Shown here piece after piece: positions 23,400 to 35,707 of a DNA stretch of 64,000 nucleotides. The translations under genes and the position numbers were made by a program. The stretch spans positions 1 through 64,000 of the forward strand of contig NZ_CP118615.1 of the NCBI RefSeq assembly GCF_028993575.1, read 5' to 3'. Positions within the stretch are counted from its first letter, which is position 1; each line of letters opens with the position of its first letter. The notes below the pieces were generated by a model. It was given only the letters and a program-made list of their open reading frames with translations, searched no databases and was not told where the DNA came from. Source of the stretch: Micromonospora cathayae. GTDB lineage: Bacteria; Actinomycetota; Actinomycetes; Mycobacteriales; Micromonosporaceae.

Positions 23400-26300
23400 A
23401 TGCCGGTGATCGAGACCGCCGCCACCGGGTTGGCGAAGACGGTGGTGACCCGCGCCGTCGGGCAGTGGCTGGGACACCGACAGGCCCGGGACGCCCGCAG
23501 TCTCGACCTGTCGGAACTGGTCGCCACGACGTTCCGGGACCGGATCGTGCGCCGCAAGGCCGAGGCACAGATCGGCAGCCTGGTCACCGAGGTCACCGAA
23601 CGCATCGAGCAGACCTTCGAATCCGAGTACGGCAAGCTGCCCGAACACGAGGTGGCGGCCACCCTCGACACGGTCAGCCGGGTGGTCGCGTCCGGGGTGG
23701 CGACCGACGGGCAGCTGTTCGCCGCCGACGCCGACCCGGCCCGACTCACCCGGGCCCTCCAACCGGCGTACGCGGCAGCGGCCGAGCGGGCCGGGCTGAG
23801 CGAGGCCGCCGGCCGGCTCGGCGAACGGGTACTGGCTGACTGCGTACGCTGCCACGTCGAGCTGGTCCGGCACCTGCCCGAGTTCACCAACCGGGCCAGC
23901 CAGGAGATCCTCGCCCGGTTCTCCCGGCTCTCCGCCGACCTGGCCGAGGTGCTGGCCCGGCTGCCCGCTCCGCCGAGCGCCGCCGCCGGTGACGACGACT
24001 CCTTCGAGCAGCGCTACCGGCAGTTCGTCTCCACCCACCACGACCAGCTCGAACTTTTCGGGGTGGACGTGCACAACTTCACCCCGGAGACCACCCTCAG
24101 CATCGCGTACCTGAGCCTCAGCGTGACCGGCTCCGGGGGCGGCGGTCGTCGGGTCTCCGCTGCCCGTCCGCACGCCCATGGCGCGTTCGGCCGGCTGGTC
24201 GAGGTCAGCTCGGGGAAGGCCCTGTTCGGGGGCGGCCAGAGCGGGCTGCGCGTGGAGGGGGCGCTCGGCCAGCACCGTCGGGTCCTGCTGCGCGGCGAGG
24301 CGGGCTCGGGCAAGAGCACCCTGCTGCGCTGGCTGGCGATCAACGCCGCCCGAGGGGGGTTCGCCGACTCGCTACAGGACTGGAACGGGCGGATTCCCTT
24401 CCTGGTGAAGTTGCGCGCGTACGCCGACCGGCCACTGCCACCGGTCGGCCCGCAGCTCGGCGACGACATGACCCAGTTCGCCACCGAGGCACCACCCGGC
24501 TGGGTCGAGCGGATCTTCGCCGAGGGTCGTGCGCTGCTCCTCGTCGACGGCGTCGACGAGCTGGTCAGCAGCCAGCGGGCCGGCGTCCGGGAGTGGTTGC
24601 GTCGGATCCTGCACCGGTATCCGGGAGCGATCGCCGTGGTGACCTCCCGGCCCACGGCGGCACCGGCCCGCTGGCTGGCCGCCGAGGACTTCACCACGCT
24701 GATGCTGGAGCAGATGAGCCCGGCCGACATCACCGTCTTCGTCAACCGCTGGCACCGGGCGATCGGTGGGGCCCGGCACCTGCCCTGCCGGTCCGAGGAC
24801 CTGCCCCGGTACGAACGCCGGCTGCTCACCCGACTGGACGCCAACCGGCACCTGCGCGGGCTGGCCACCAACCCGTTGATGTGCGCCATGCTGTGCGCGC
24901 TCAACCTGGACCGGGGCGACGACCTGCCGCACGACCGGATCAGCCTCTACCAGGCCGCGCTGGACATGCTGTTGGAGCGGCGGGACACGGCCCGGAACGT
25001 GCCGGCGTACCGGCGGGTGGGGTTGGGCGCGCAGCACGCCCGCACCCTGCTCCAGGACCTGGCCTGGCGGTTGGCGATCAGCAACCGGTCGGAGCTGGAC
25101 GTCGGGCAGGCCCGGGACCACGTGACCCGCAAGCTCGCCACCATGCCGAAGGTCACCGCCGAACCGGCCGACGTGTTCGCGCACCTGCTGGACCGCAGCG
25201 GCGTCCTCAAGGACGTGGCGGAGGACCGGATCTCCTTCGTGCACCGCACCTTCCAGGAGTACCTGGCGGCGAAGGAGATCGCCGAGGAGAACTACGTCGA
25301 CGCGCTGCTGGAGCTGGCCGGGCGGGACATCTGGCGGGAGACCGTCATCATGACCGCCGGCCTGGCCAACAGCGAGTACCGTGAGCGGCTGATCGGCGGG
25401 CTGCTCGACCGGGCCGACGCCGCGTCCGGCCGCAAGCAGCGTCTGTTGCGGCTGCTCGCGGCGGCCTGCGTGGAGACCGCACCCGGCCTGACCCCGGCCA
25501 CCCAGACCCGCATCGACGTCAGCCTGGTGGCGCTACTGCCGCCCCGCAGCAAGCTGGAGGCCCGCTCCCTGGCCCTGGCCGGGGAACGGGTCCTCGACTA
25601 CCTGCCCGACGACCTCGGCGATCTCACTCCCCCGGTGGCGGCGGCCGTGGTCTCCACCGCCGCCTTCGTCGGCGGGCCCCGCGCCCTGGACAAGCTCGCC
25701 CGGTACGGCCCGGACCAGCGTCCCGAGGTGGTCGCCGCCCTGGTCAGCGCCGCCGACCATTTCGAGCCCGACGAGTACGGCCGCCGCGTCCTCGCCGACT
25801 CCCCACTCGAGGACGGCTGGATCACCGTCGACGGCTGGACCGCGCCGATGGCCCGCCACCTGCGGCACCTGCGCTACCTGCGGTTCGACGTCCAGATGTC
25901 GCCGGAGGTGGTCCGCGCGCTTCCCCCGGTCCGCGGTCTGTACCTTTTTGAGGGCATCGGCGGCCCCGCCGACCGGGAGATCGGGGCCCTCCACGCCCAC
26001 CCCGGTCTGGAACGCCTGGTCGTCAACTCGCCGGTGGACCCGGTGGCGATCCCGGCCACCCTCAGCCAGCTCCGGTTGCTCGACCTCGACCTGCTGCCAC
26101 CGTACAGCGGCCGGACGAACCTGTCCTGGCTCGCCCAGTTCCCCCGGCTCACCGCGCTGACCCTCTGGGGCCTCTACCGGCCGTACAGTTGGCGACCGCT
26201 CACCGAGCTACCGGAACTGAGCGACCTGTTCCTCACCCCCGGGCCGGGGCGGCGCCCGCTGGACGACGTGGCGTTCCTGCGACAGCTTCCCGCGCTGACC

Positions 26301-26714
26301 TCGCTGGGGCTCGGCGTCTGCACCGACCCCCGCGTCCTGGCGCACGTCGCCGCCCACCACAACCTGAAGAGACTGTCGCTGATCTGGCTGGACGTGCCGG
26401 GCCTCGATCTGGGGACGATCCGCGACCTACCGCTGGAGTACCTGGACCTCAGCCGCTTCGTCGGCCCACTCGATCTCACCAGGTTGGCAGGTCATCCCAC
26501 CCTGGAGGCAGTCAGCCTGCAGGGATGTGCCAACCCGATGGATCTGGGCCCGCTGGCCACGATGCCCCGACTACGCAGGCTGTTCATCGGCAACGCGGGA
26601 CCTCCCGCCCTCGGCCTCGATCTCGGGCCGCTCCGCGACCGTCGCCGCCTCACCGTGTACGCCGAGGCAGACCAGGTGCTCCACAACCGGGAGGGCGTCC
26701 GGGTCCGCACCTGA
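23400..26714 (+). CDS. NACHT NTPase with C-terminal leucine-rich repeats (bacterial NLR-like)
   Basis: 1104 aa, ATG preceded by GGGGAG. Residues 1-270 are helical, consistent with the NACHT N-terminal helical domains of actinobacteria. The NACHT domain (~285-520) has Walker A GEAGSGKSTLL (299-309), Walker B LLLVDGVDEL (379-388) with the D-G-x-D-E signature, and sensor VVTSRP (413-418). HRTFQEYLAAKEI (about 620) is the classic end of the winged-helix region. Residues ~700-1090 are spaced leucine-rich strands (LRHLRYLRF, LSQLRLLDLDLL, LPALTSLGLGV, NLKRLSLIWL, LEYLDLSRF). This is the domain order of an NLR. Some bacterial NACHT proteins protect against phage; that role here is inference. No dedicated effector (nuclease, TIR, protease) is recognised at either end. 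Confidence 0.9.
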   Translation: MPVIETAATGLAKTVVTRAVGQWLGHRQARDARSLDLSELVATTFRDRIVRRKAEAQIGSLVTEVTERIEQTFESEYGKLPEHEVAATLDTVSRVVASGVATDGQLFAADADPARLTRALQPAYAAAAERAGLSEAAGRLGERVLADCVRCHVELVRHLPEFTNRASQEILARFSRLSADLAEVLARLPAPPSAAAGDDDSFEQRYRQFVSTHHDQLELFGVDVHNFTPETTLSIAYLSLSVTGSGGGGRRVSAARPHAHGAFGRLVEVSSGKALFGGGQSGLRVEGALGQHRRVLLRGEAGSGKSTLLRWLAINAARGGFADSLQDWNGRIPFLVKLRAYADRPLPPVGPQLGDDMTQFATEAPPGWVERIFAEGRALLLVDGVDELVSSQRAGVREWLRRILHRYPGAIAVVTSRPTAAPARWLAAEDFTTLMLEQMSPADITVFVNRWHRAIGGARHLPCRSEDLPRYERRLLTRLDANRHLRGLATNPLMCAMLCALNLDRGDDLPHDRISLYQAALDMLLERRDTARNVPAYRRVGLGAQHARTLLQDLAWRLAISNRSELDVGQARDHVTRKLATMPKVTAEPADVFAHLLDRSGVLKDVAEDRISFVHRTFQEYLAAKEIAEENYVDALLELAGRDIWRETVIMTAGLANSEYRERLIGGLLDRADAASGRKQRLLRLLAAACVETAPGLTPATQTRIDVSLVALLPPRSKLEARSLALAGERVLDYLPDDLGDLTPPVAAAVVSTAAFVGGPRALDKLARYGPDQRPEVVAALVSAADHFEPDEYGRRVLADSPLEDGWITVDGWTAPMARHLRHLRYLRFDVQMSPEVVRALPPVRGLYLFEGIGGPADREIGALHAHPGLERLVVNSPVDPVAIPATLSQLRLLDLDLLPPYSGRTNLSWLAQFPRLTALTLWGLYRPYSWRPLTELPELSDLFLTPGPGRRPLDDVAFLRQLPALTSLGLGVCTDPRVLAHVAAHHNLKRLSLIWLDVPGLDLGTIRDLPLEYLDLSRFVGPLDLTRLAGHPTLEAVSLQGCANPMDLGPLATMPRLRRLFIGNAGPPALGLDLGPLRDRRRLTVYAEADQVLHNREGVRVRT

Positions 26715-26766
26715 CCCGCCGGCGGGCCGCTGCGGCCAGTACCGGCCAGGCCCGCCAGAGCCGGGG

Positions 26767-27516
26767 CTACGCGGTCGGGGCGGGCCGCGGCGGGCGGCCC
26801 TCCATGGCGGCGGCCTGCTCCGGGGTGGGTGCGGTGCCGCCCAGGTGGGCCGGCTGCCACCAGGCGTCGTCCGGGCCGGACGGCTGGTCCGGGTACTCCC
26901 GCTGGGCCCGGTCGACCAGGGCGGTGAGCCGCGCCTTGAGGTCCGCGTTCATCTTGCCGGCGTACTGGTAGCCGGCCGGGTCCAGCGGCTCGCCGATCAG
27001 GATGGTGATCGGCACGTGCCGGGTGAGGGTGGGCTTGCGGTCCTTGGTCCAGATCCGCTGCCCGCCCCACAACGCCACCGGCAGGACCGGCACCCCGGCC
27101 TCCTGCGCCATCCGGACGGTGCCGGTCTTGAGGCTCTTGACGGTGAACGAGCGGCTGATGGTGGCCTCCGGGAAGACCCCGACCACCTCGCCCCGGCGCA
27201 GCGCGGCCATCGCCTCGTTGAACGAGCCGGCGCCGGCCGCCCGGTTCACCGAGATGTGCCGCATGCCCCGCATCAGCGGACCGGAGACCTTGTGCGCGAA
27301 CACCTCGCTCTTGGCCATGAACCGGACCAGCCGCTTCGACTCCTGCGCGCCCAGCCCGCAGAAGATGAAGTCGAGGTAGCTGACGTGGTTGGCGGCCAGC
27401 ACCGCCCCGCCGGTCCGCGGTACGTGGTGTGCGCCCTCGATGGTGATCTTCAGGTCGAGGACCCGGAACATGGTCTTGCAGGCGGCGATCACGGGCGGGT
27501 ACACGAGTTCCGGCAT
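26767..27516 (-). CDS. 1-acyl-sn-glycerol-3-phosphate acyltransferase (PlsC family)
   Basis: 249 aa. The acyltransferase motifs are in order: NHVSYLDF (H-x4-D catalytic pair, about residue 40), the GAGSFNEAMAAL region, FPEATISRS (the FPEGT block, with Ala for Gly) and PVLPVALWGGQR. It would acylate lysophosphatidic acid at the membrane, or a related acceptor. The ~45-residue C-terminal tail is Pro/Gly/Ala-rich. It stands alone, convergent with the NACHT gene. Confidence 0.88.
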   Translation of the reverse strand: MPELVYPPVIAACKTMFRVLDLKITIEGAHHVPRTGGAVLAANHVSYLDFIFCGLGAQESKRLVRFMAKSEVFAHKVSGPLMRGMRHISVNRAAGAGSFNEAMAALRRGEVVGVFPEATISRSFTVKSLKTGTVRMAQEAGVPVLPVALWGGQRIWTKDRKPTLTRHVPITILIGEPLDPAGYQYAGKMNADLKARLTALVDRAQREYPDQPSGPDDAWWQPAHLGGTAPTPEQAAAMEGRPPRPAPTA

Positions 27517-27628
27517 TGGGCGAGATTACCCTGCCGTCGCCGCCCCGAAGCCCACCGACGGCACCCGGGCGGCCGGGCCGGGCGGACCGGTACCCGGCCC
27601 GCCCGCTCAGTCGCGATGGTGCTCCAGC

Positions 27629-29686
27629 TCAGTCGGGATGGTGTTCCAGCTCCAACCGGCCCCGGGCGAAGGCGTCCACCCGCCCCCACCGGCCCGGGAT
27701 GTCGAGCACCTCGATCCGACCCATGCCGACCGGTAGCCGGGGCTCCACCGACAGGTGCCCCTCGTGCGGTTCGATCCCGAGCATGGTCCGGATCAGCAGC
27801 AGCGGGGTACCGGTCGACCAGGCCTGCGGGCTGCACGCCGTCGGGTACTCCACCGGGAACTTGGTCAGCTCCCGCTGGTACCCGCCGAACGCCTCGGGCA
27901 GCCGCCCGTCGAAGTAGCCGGAAGCGGCGATGATGCCGTCGGCGATGGTGGCGGCCTCCTCGGCGAACCCGTACCGGCGCAGCCCCCAGGCGATGAACGA
28001 GTTGTCGAACGGCCAGATCGTGCCGTTGTGGTAGCCGATCGGGTTGTAGCGGGCGTCCCCCTCGGCGAGGGTCCGCACCCCCCAGCCGGAGAACAGCCGG
28101 GGACCGACCAGGTGTTCGGCGATCTTCGGGGCGCGTTCGTCGGTGACGATCCCGCTCCACAGCAGGTGCCCGATGTTGGAGGTGAGCGAGTCGACCTGCC
28201 GGCCGTCCGGCTCCAGGGCGATCGCGTAGTACTCGCCGTCGGCGACCCACCACTCCCGGTTGAAGCGTTCCTTCAGCTCGGCGGCCTCCCGTTCGAGCTG
28301 GTCGGCGTACGCCGGATCGTCCCAGAACTCCCGGGCCAGCCGGGCCGCCCGCACCTTCGCGTCGTACGCGTACCCCTGCACCTCGCAGGTGGCCCGGGGG
28401 AAGCCGGGCAGCCGGCCGTCCCGGTAGGAGATCGAGTCCCAGGAGTCCTTCCAGCACTGGTTGTCCAGGCCGGTCTCGGTGTTGCGCCGCTCGTACCAGA
28501 CGTAGCCGTTACCGGCCAGGTCGGCGTAGTCGTCGATCCAGCGCAGCGCGGCCCGGCACTCCCGTTCCAGTTCCCGGACCAGCGCGGCGTCCCCGCTCCA
28601 CCGCTCGTACTCGTCGAGCAGCACCACGAACAGCGGGGTCGCGTCCACCGAGCCGTAGTAGGGCGAGTGGGGTTGTTCCTCGAAGGCGGCCGTCTCGCCG
28701 TACCGCATCTCGTGCAGGATGCGGCCGGGGTCCTCCTCCCGGAAGTCGTCGAACCGGCTGCCCTGCAACGTGGCGAGGACGCGCAGCGTGGTCCGGGACA
28801 GTTCCGGGGTGAACGGCAGTGTCTGGAGGCAGGTCAGGATGCTGTCCCGGCCGAACATGGTCATGAACCAGGGCAGCCCGGCCGCCGGGATCGCCCCGGG
28901 CACCGAGATCGGCCCGAACCGCAGCGCGGCCAGGTCGACCAGGCTGCGCCGGTACGTCCGGGCGAGCGTCTCCCACTCGCAGTTGACCTTCGGCGCGTTC
29001 GCCAGCCACTCCTGGAGGTCCTGCTGAAGTGAGATCTGCCCGGTGCCGTGCACCCGCGCCCCCATCGGCACGGGCCGGCCGCCCGGCCCGAGCACCAACG
29101 TGTCGACGTCGATCCGGCTGGTCCACTGCTCGTTGGGTTCCAGCCGTACCGTGTACGCGAAGCCCCGGGCGTCGAACCGGGCCGGCTCGGACGACGTGAT
29201 CACGGTTTCCCGGTTGAAGTTCCCCCGCCGGTAGCCCAGCCGGAGCCGGTCCGCCTCGGCCTCGGTGTAGGACTCCCCCTTCTTGTTCAGGATCTCGTCC
29301 TTGACCTGGAACAGGTCGGCGAAGTCCGCTGCCGCGTCGACCCGGATCTCCAGGTCGACCGGTCGCTCGTCGTGGTTGAGGACGGTCAGTTGTTCCCGGA
29401 AGCTGCCGCCGACGACCCGTTCCCGGATCACCGACAGCTTCGCGTCGGTGTAGTGGCTGGCCGTCCCCGGCACCAGGAAGAAGCGCGCTTCGTAGTACTG
29501 GAGGTCGTCGTAGGAGAGCGCGTTGAGCCGTTCCCCGTTGACGGTGAGCACCCAGGTGGAGAGGAACCGGGTGTCGTTGGCGAACATGCCGGTCGGTTCG
29601 GTCGGCGTGGCCTCGATGTCGCCGGTGTCCTCGCAGACCACGAAGGTGTTCCCGTCGAGGATCCGGACCAGGTTGGTGTTCGCCAT
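27629..29686 (-). CDS. Amylo-alpha-1,6-glucosidase / glycogen-debranching-type enzyme
   Basis: 685 aa. The N-terminal beta-sandwich (GDE_N_bis-like, ~1-230) has NTFVVCEDTGDI and GMFANDTRFLSTW. The (alpha/alpha)6 toroid catalytic part (~270-640) includes PWFMTMFGRDSIL, EYERWSGDAALVREL, WYERRNTETGLDNQCWKDSWDS (the acid region) and YHNGTIWPFDNSFIAWGL. Family members hydrolyse alpha-1,6 or other glucosidic bonds in storage glucans or glucosylglycerate-type compounds. The ATG overlaps the stop of the SCP2-type gene (ATGA), so the two are coupled. Confidence 0.86.
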   Translation of the reverse strand: MANTNLVRILDGNTFVVCEDTGDIEATPTEPTGMFANDTRFLSTWVLTVNGERLNALSYDDLQYYEARFFLVPGTASHYTDAKLSVIRERVVGGSFREQLTVLNHDERPVDLEIRVDAAADFADLFQVKDEILNKKGESYTEAEADRLRLGYRRGNFNRETVITSSEPARFDARGFAYTVRLEPNEQWTSRIDVDTLVLGPGGRPVPMGARVHGTGQISLQQDLQEWLANAPKVNCEWETLARTYRRSLVDLAALRFGPISVPGAIPAAGLPWFMTMFGRDSILTCLQTLPFTPELSRTTLRVLATLQGSRFDDFREEDPGRILHEMRYGETAAFEEQPHSPYYGSVDATPLFVVLLDEYERWSGDAALVRELERECRAALRWIDDYADLAGNGYVWYERRNTETGLDNQCWKDSWDSISYRDGRLPGFPRATCEVQGYAYDAKVRAARLAREFWDDPAYADQLEREAAELKERFNREWWVADGEYYAIALEPDGRQVDSLTSNIGHLLWSGIVTDERAPKIAEHLVGPRLFSGWGVRTLAEGDARYNPIGYHNGTIWPFDNSFIAWGLRRYGFAEEAATIADGIIAASGYFDGRLPEAFGGYQRELTKFPVEYPTACSPQAWSTGTPLLLIRTMLGIEPHEGHLSVEPRLPVGMGRIEVLDIPGRWGRVDAFARGRLELEHHPD

Positions 29687-30057
29687 CAGCGTGCCTCCTT
29701 CGCGACCACCCGGCGCGGACCGCAGGCGTCCGGCGGGCCGGGGAAGATCCGCTCCACCTGGGCGAGCAGGCGGGGATCACCGGTGGCGCTCAGTTCGGCG
29801 CGCAGCGCGGCCGCGATCAGGCTCTCCCGGCCGGTGATGATCCGCTCGAACAGGTCGGGACCGATCCGTACGACGCTGTCCGCCGCCCGTTCCTCCTGGT
29901 CCGCCCGTGTTCGTCCCCGGTCGATGCTGACCAGCCAGTGCGTCGTCCGGGCCCCCTCGTGGAGGTCGAAGCGGATCGTCCCGGACGTCTTGGTCAACAG
30001 CGGCTCGAACCCCCGCCGGTCCAGTTCCTCGAAGAACTGCGTGATCGCGTCCGCCAT
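29686..30057 (-). CDS. SCP2 sterol-transfer-domain-like protein
   Basis: 123 aa from the ATG at 30057, which has GGGGAGGG about 10 bases upstream. It begins ADAITQFFEELDRRGFEPLL and continues GTIRFDLHEGARTTHWLVSIDRG, VVRIGPDLFERIITGRES and PRLLAQVERIFPGP. This is the SCP2 pattern of a hydrophobic-ligand pocket built on a beta-sheet. It is translationally coupled to the debranching-type enzyme downstream, a pairing I cannot explain mechanistically. Confidence 0.75.
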   Translation of the reverse strand: MADAITQFFEELDRRGFEPLLTKTSGTIRFDLHEGARTTHWLVSIDRGRTRADQEERAADSVVRIGPDLFERIITGRESLIAAALRAELSATGDPRLLAQVERIFPGPPDACGPRRVVAKEAR

Positions 30058-30190
30058 CGGTGTCCGCCCTCCCCTGTCGAGACTGTCGGTCACGGTGGCC
30101 CGGCGAGACGGGTCGCCGCCCGAGCAGGGTCCCCACCGCCGGGCCGGCCAACCTCACCCGGACCGGGTGAGGTGGGTGCGGGACGCGCGA

Positions 30191-30221
30191 CGGCCCGCCG
30201 GTCCGGTGGACCGACGGGCCG
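30191..30221 (-). terminator. Hairpin after the CBS-domain gene
   Basis: Stem CGGCCCGCCGGTCC / GGACCGACGGGCCG with one mismatch and a GGT loop, 22 bp past the reverse gene ending at 30243. Confidence 0.65.
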
Positions 30222-30242
30222 TGGTGAGAGCCGGGAGCCGGG

Positions 30243-30659
30243 TCAGTTGTTCGGTTCGTCGGCGCTGATGTCCGCCAGCACCGACTGCGGCTCCCGCTCG
30301 ACCGCCAGGTCACCGATGGAGATCAGGCCGACCAGCCGGCCGTCGTCCATCACCGGCAGCCGGCGTACCGCGTACGTCCGCATCAGGTCGGTGGCGGCCA
30401 CCGCGTCGTCGTGCTGGCTGACGGTGATCAGTTCGGTGCTGGTGATCTGGCGCAGCCGGGTGGTGTCCGGGTTCCGCTGCTCCGCCACGCCCCGGACGGT
30501 GATGTCCCGGTCCGTGACGATGCCGAGCACGGCGTCACCGTCGGTCACCACCACGTCTCCGATGGCGCTGTCCCGCATCTCCTGGGCCGCTGCGGTGAGC
30601 GTGTCGTTGCCGTCCATGGTCACCAGACGGGTCGTCATGAACTCTCCGACCGTGGTCAT
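30243..30659 (-). CDS. Two-CBS-domain protein
   Basis: 138 aa with two tandem CBS motifs: the first ends GDAVLGIVTDRDITVRGVAE (about 42-60), the second DGRLVGLISIGDLAVE (about 105-120). Stand-alone CBS pairs bind adenosine nucleotides and act as energy sensors. The ATG has GGGGAG upstream. The gene is monocistronic, with its own terminator. Confidence 0.9.
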   Translation of the reverse strand: MTTVGEFMTTRLVTMDGNDTLTAAAQEMRDSAIGDVVVTDGDAVLGIVTDRDITVRGVAEQRNPDTTRLRQITSTELITVSQHDDAVAATDLMRTYAVRRLPVMDDGRLVGLISIGDLAVEREPQSVLADISADEPNN

Positions 30660-30790
30660 GCTGCTCCCCTCTCGGTGTCGGCCCGGCCGTCTACCCGTCG
30701 CCGGGGGCCGGGTAACCCGCAGGGCCTCGACCGCAGCCGGTGCCGCTTCAGCCGCCGCCGGGTCCCACCTCGACCGCAGCCGGTCCCGCC

Positions 30791-31231
30791 TCAGCCGCGC
30801 ACCGGGACGCCGACCACCCGGTCGACGCGCAGCCGCAGCACCAGCCGCCGCTGCGTCACCATGGCCTGGCGGAACTCGGCCCAGTCCGGGTGTTCGCCCT
30901 GCACCGACCGGTAGAGCCCGACCAGTTCCTCCACCACCGCGTCGTCCGGGTGGGCGGCCACCCCGGTCAGCTCAGCCCGCACGTCCGCCGCCGTGTACGA
31001 CCAGCCGTCCCCGGCGCTGACGTGGAAGCTGGCCCGGGGGTCGCGGCGCAGGTTCGCCGTCTTCGCCCGACCGTCGGTGACCGAGACGCGGATCAGTCGC
31101 TCCGCCCGGTCGAAGCTGTACACCACGGTGGACTGTTGCGGTCGACCGTCCCGCCGGACCGTGGCCAGCACCCCCAGCCGCCCGGCGGCGAGGGTGTTAA
31201 TCAGTTTGTCCTGGTACTCGGCGTCCGTCAC
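30791..31231 (-). CDS. PPOX-class F420/FMN-dependent oxidoreductase
   Basis: 146 aa from the GTG at 31231, with GGAGGG upstream. Split-barrel fold of the pyridoxamine-oxidase-like family: LINTLAAGRLGVLATVRRDGRPQQSTVVYSFD, RIRVS-type strand, AKTANLRRDPRASFHVS and the closing LRLRVDRVVGV. The LATVRRDGRPQ and KTANLRRDP segments are typical of actinobacterial F420-binding members. The substrate is unknown. Confidence 0.85.
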   Translation of the reverse strand: MTDAEYQDKLINTLAAGRLGVLATVRRDGRPQQSTVVYSFDRAERLIRVSVTDGRAKTANLRRDPRASFHVSAGDGWSYTAADVRAELTGVAAHPDDAVVEELVGLYRSVQGEHPDWAEFRQAMVTQRRLVLRLRVDRVVGVPVRG

Positions 31232-31347
31232 GCGAATCCCTCCATCGTCTCCGTCGCCCGGTGCGTCCCCCCATCCAACCGGATCGGCCTCGCGCCCGGC
31301 CGGAGGCCGGCGGATCCGACACCGACGTGGTCCGGCCCGGAGACGAC

Positions 31348-31379
31348 GCACCCGCCGTCGCGGCGGCGACGGCGGGTGC
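31348..31379 (-). terminator. Hairpin after asd
   Basis: Perfect 14-bp stem GCACCCGCCGTCGC / GCGACGGCGGGTGC with a GGCG loop, 68 bp past the asd stop. Confidence 0.7.
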
Positions 31380-31446
31380 CCACGGTACGAGTTCAGCACG
31401 GCCCGGTGGCAGCGGCTGCCCACCGTACGGGTCGACGCGGCTCAGG

Positions 31447-34005
<2,559 letters not shown>

Positions 34006-34009
<4 letters not shown>

Positions 34010-35301
34010 CGGGCCTCCTCCTCGGGCTGGTAGGTGAGGATCGCCCGGTCCTGGGGCGCGAGCACCTCGGCGGCCGTCCCGGCGATCTGTTCCGCGGTGA
34101 CCGCCAGCCAGGCGGGCAGCCGTTCACCCACCCGGGTCGGGTCACCGAACTGGATGGTGTACCGGCTGAGCAGGTCGGCCCGGCCATCCACGGTGGACGT
34201 CTGCCGCCACCAGGCGGTGGTGAGCAGGGCCCGCGCCCGGTCCAGCTCGGTGCCGGTGACCGGCACGGTCGCCAGTTCGTCGACCACCTCGGCCAGCCCG
34301 TCGGCCAGGCGTCCGGCGGTCACCCCGGGCCGGGCGGTGGCGGTGGCGATCAGCGGGGCGGGGGCGTGCGCGAGGTCCACCCCGTACGCGCCGACCAGGT
34401 CCGGCTGGGCGATCCGTTCGCCGTCGGCGAGCCGCTGGTAGAGGCGGCTGCCCCGGCCGCTGCCGAGGACGGTGGCGAGCACGGTCACCACGTCGTACCC
34501 GCCGGAGCCGAAGGGGTGGGTGCGGTGCGCGAGGTACACCCGGGGGGCGGGCACGTCACCGGTGACCACCTCGTGCACCGGCGTACCGGCGGCGGCGACG
34601 GTGTGCCCGTCCGGCGCGGCCGGGATGTCGGCGCGGGCCGGGATCGCGCCGAAGTACCTGTCGGCCAGCGCGAAGACCTCGTCGGCCCGGGCGTCGCCGA
34701 CGACCGTGAGCACGGCGTTGTTCGGCGCGTAGTAGGTGCGATGGAACTCCTGGAAGGTGCCCAGGTCGGCGGCGTTCAGGTCGGCCATCGACCCGATGGT
34801 GGCGTGATGGTACGGGTGGCCGGGCGGGTAGAGCATCGGCAGCAGCCGCAGCCAGGCGTCGCCGTACGGGACGTTCTCGTAGCGTTGCCGCCGCTCGTTC
34901 TTGACCACGTCCCGCTGGTTGTCCAGGGTCTCCTGGGTCAGCGCGGGGACCAGGCCGCCCATCCGGTCGGCCTCCAGCCAGAGCGCCAGTTCGAGGTGCT
35001 CGGCGGGGACGGTCTCGAAGTAGTTGGTCCGGTCCGGGTTGGTGGTGGCGTTCAGCGAGCCACCGGCGCCCTGGACCAGCTTCATGTGTTCGGTCTTCGC
35101 GACGTTGACCGAGCCCTCGAACATCAGGTGCTCGAAGAGGTGGGCGAAGCCGGTCTGGCCGGCCGGCTCGTGCCGGGAGCCGACGTCGTACCAGAGGTTG
35201 ACCGCGACCGCCGGGGCGGTGCGGTCCTCGCTCACCACCACGCGCAGGCCGTTGTCCAGTCGGGTGGTCTCGATCGGCCAGGGGTAACCGCTGTCGGGCA
35301 T
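34006..35301 (-). CDS. M16 zinc metallopeptidase, catalytic subunit
   Basis: 431 aa. The inverted zinc motif HLFEH is at residues 54-58 (in GFAHLFEHLMFEG), with a distal Glu expected near 131 in the ETLDNQRDVVKNERR segment. The second, inactive half follows (VYLAHRTHPFGS, LATVLGSGRGSRLYQRL). It is an insulinase/processing-peptidase-type enzyme acting with the product of 32663-34009. There is no signal peptide, so it is cytoplasmic. Confidence 0.9.
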
Positions 35302-35429
35302 GGCCCCGACGCTATCCGATCGTCCCGGTCGGGGTGGGCCGCCCGGCCGGTGGCGGCGCGGCGGCCCCGGCGGCCACCGGCCCGGCGGGGGCCGTCGGTC
35401 GCCGACGCCGCCCGCGCCGGGTCCGCGGG

Positions 35430-35648
35430 TCAGTCCGGGGGTTCGATGGGGGTCACGGTCTCCTCCGAGGTACGCCGTTCCAGCACGGTGTCCGGTGCGG
35501 CGTTCGGGTCGGCCTCCCGACGGTCGGAGTCGGCGAGGATGGCGGAGGCCTGCGCCTGCGGGTCGTCGCTGCCGGCGGCCCGTTCCTCCGGCAGCAGGTG
35601 CCGCGCGCGGGACTCCACCCGTTCCTGATCGGTCACGTCGCTACTCAT
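35430..35648 (-). CDS. Small acidic hydrophilic protein, unknown
   Basis: 72 aa from the ATG at 35648. Charged and disordered-looking: SSDVTDQERVESRARHLLPEE, then DPQAQASAILADSDRRE and TVLERRTSEETVTP. Proteins with this DPQAQAxAILxDSD stretch recur in actinomycetes without known function. Convergence of pattern rather than a domain supports it. Confidence 0.6.
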   Translation of the reverse strand: MSSDVTDQERVESRARHLLPEERAAGSDDPQAQASAILADSDRREADPNAAPDTVLERRTSEETVTPIEPPD

Positions 35649-35707
35649 GGCCGCTCTGATACCCCGCCGGCGCTCGCGCCACGCCCCTGCGATTGCGCCG
35701 TTCACGG

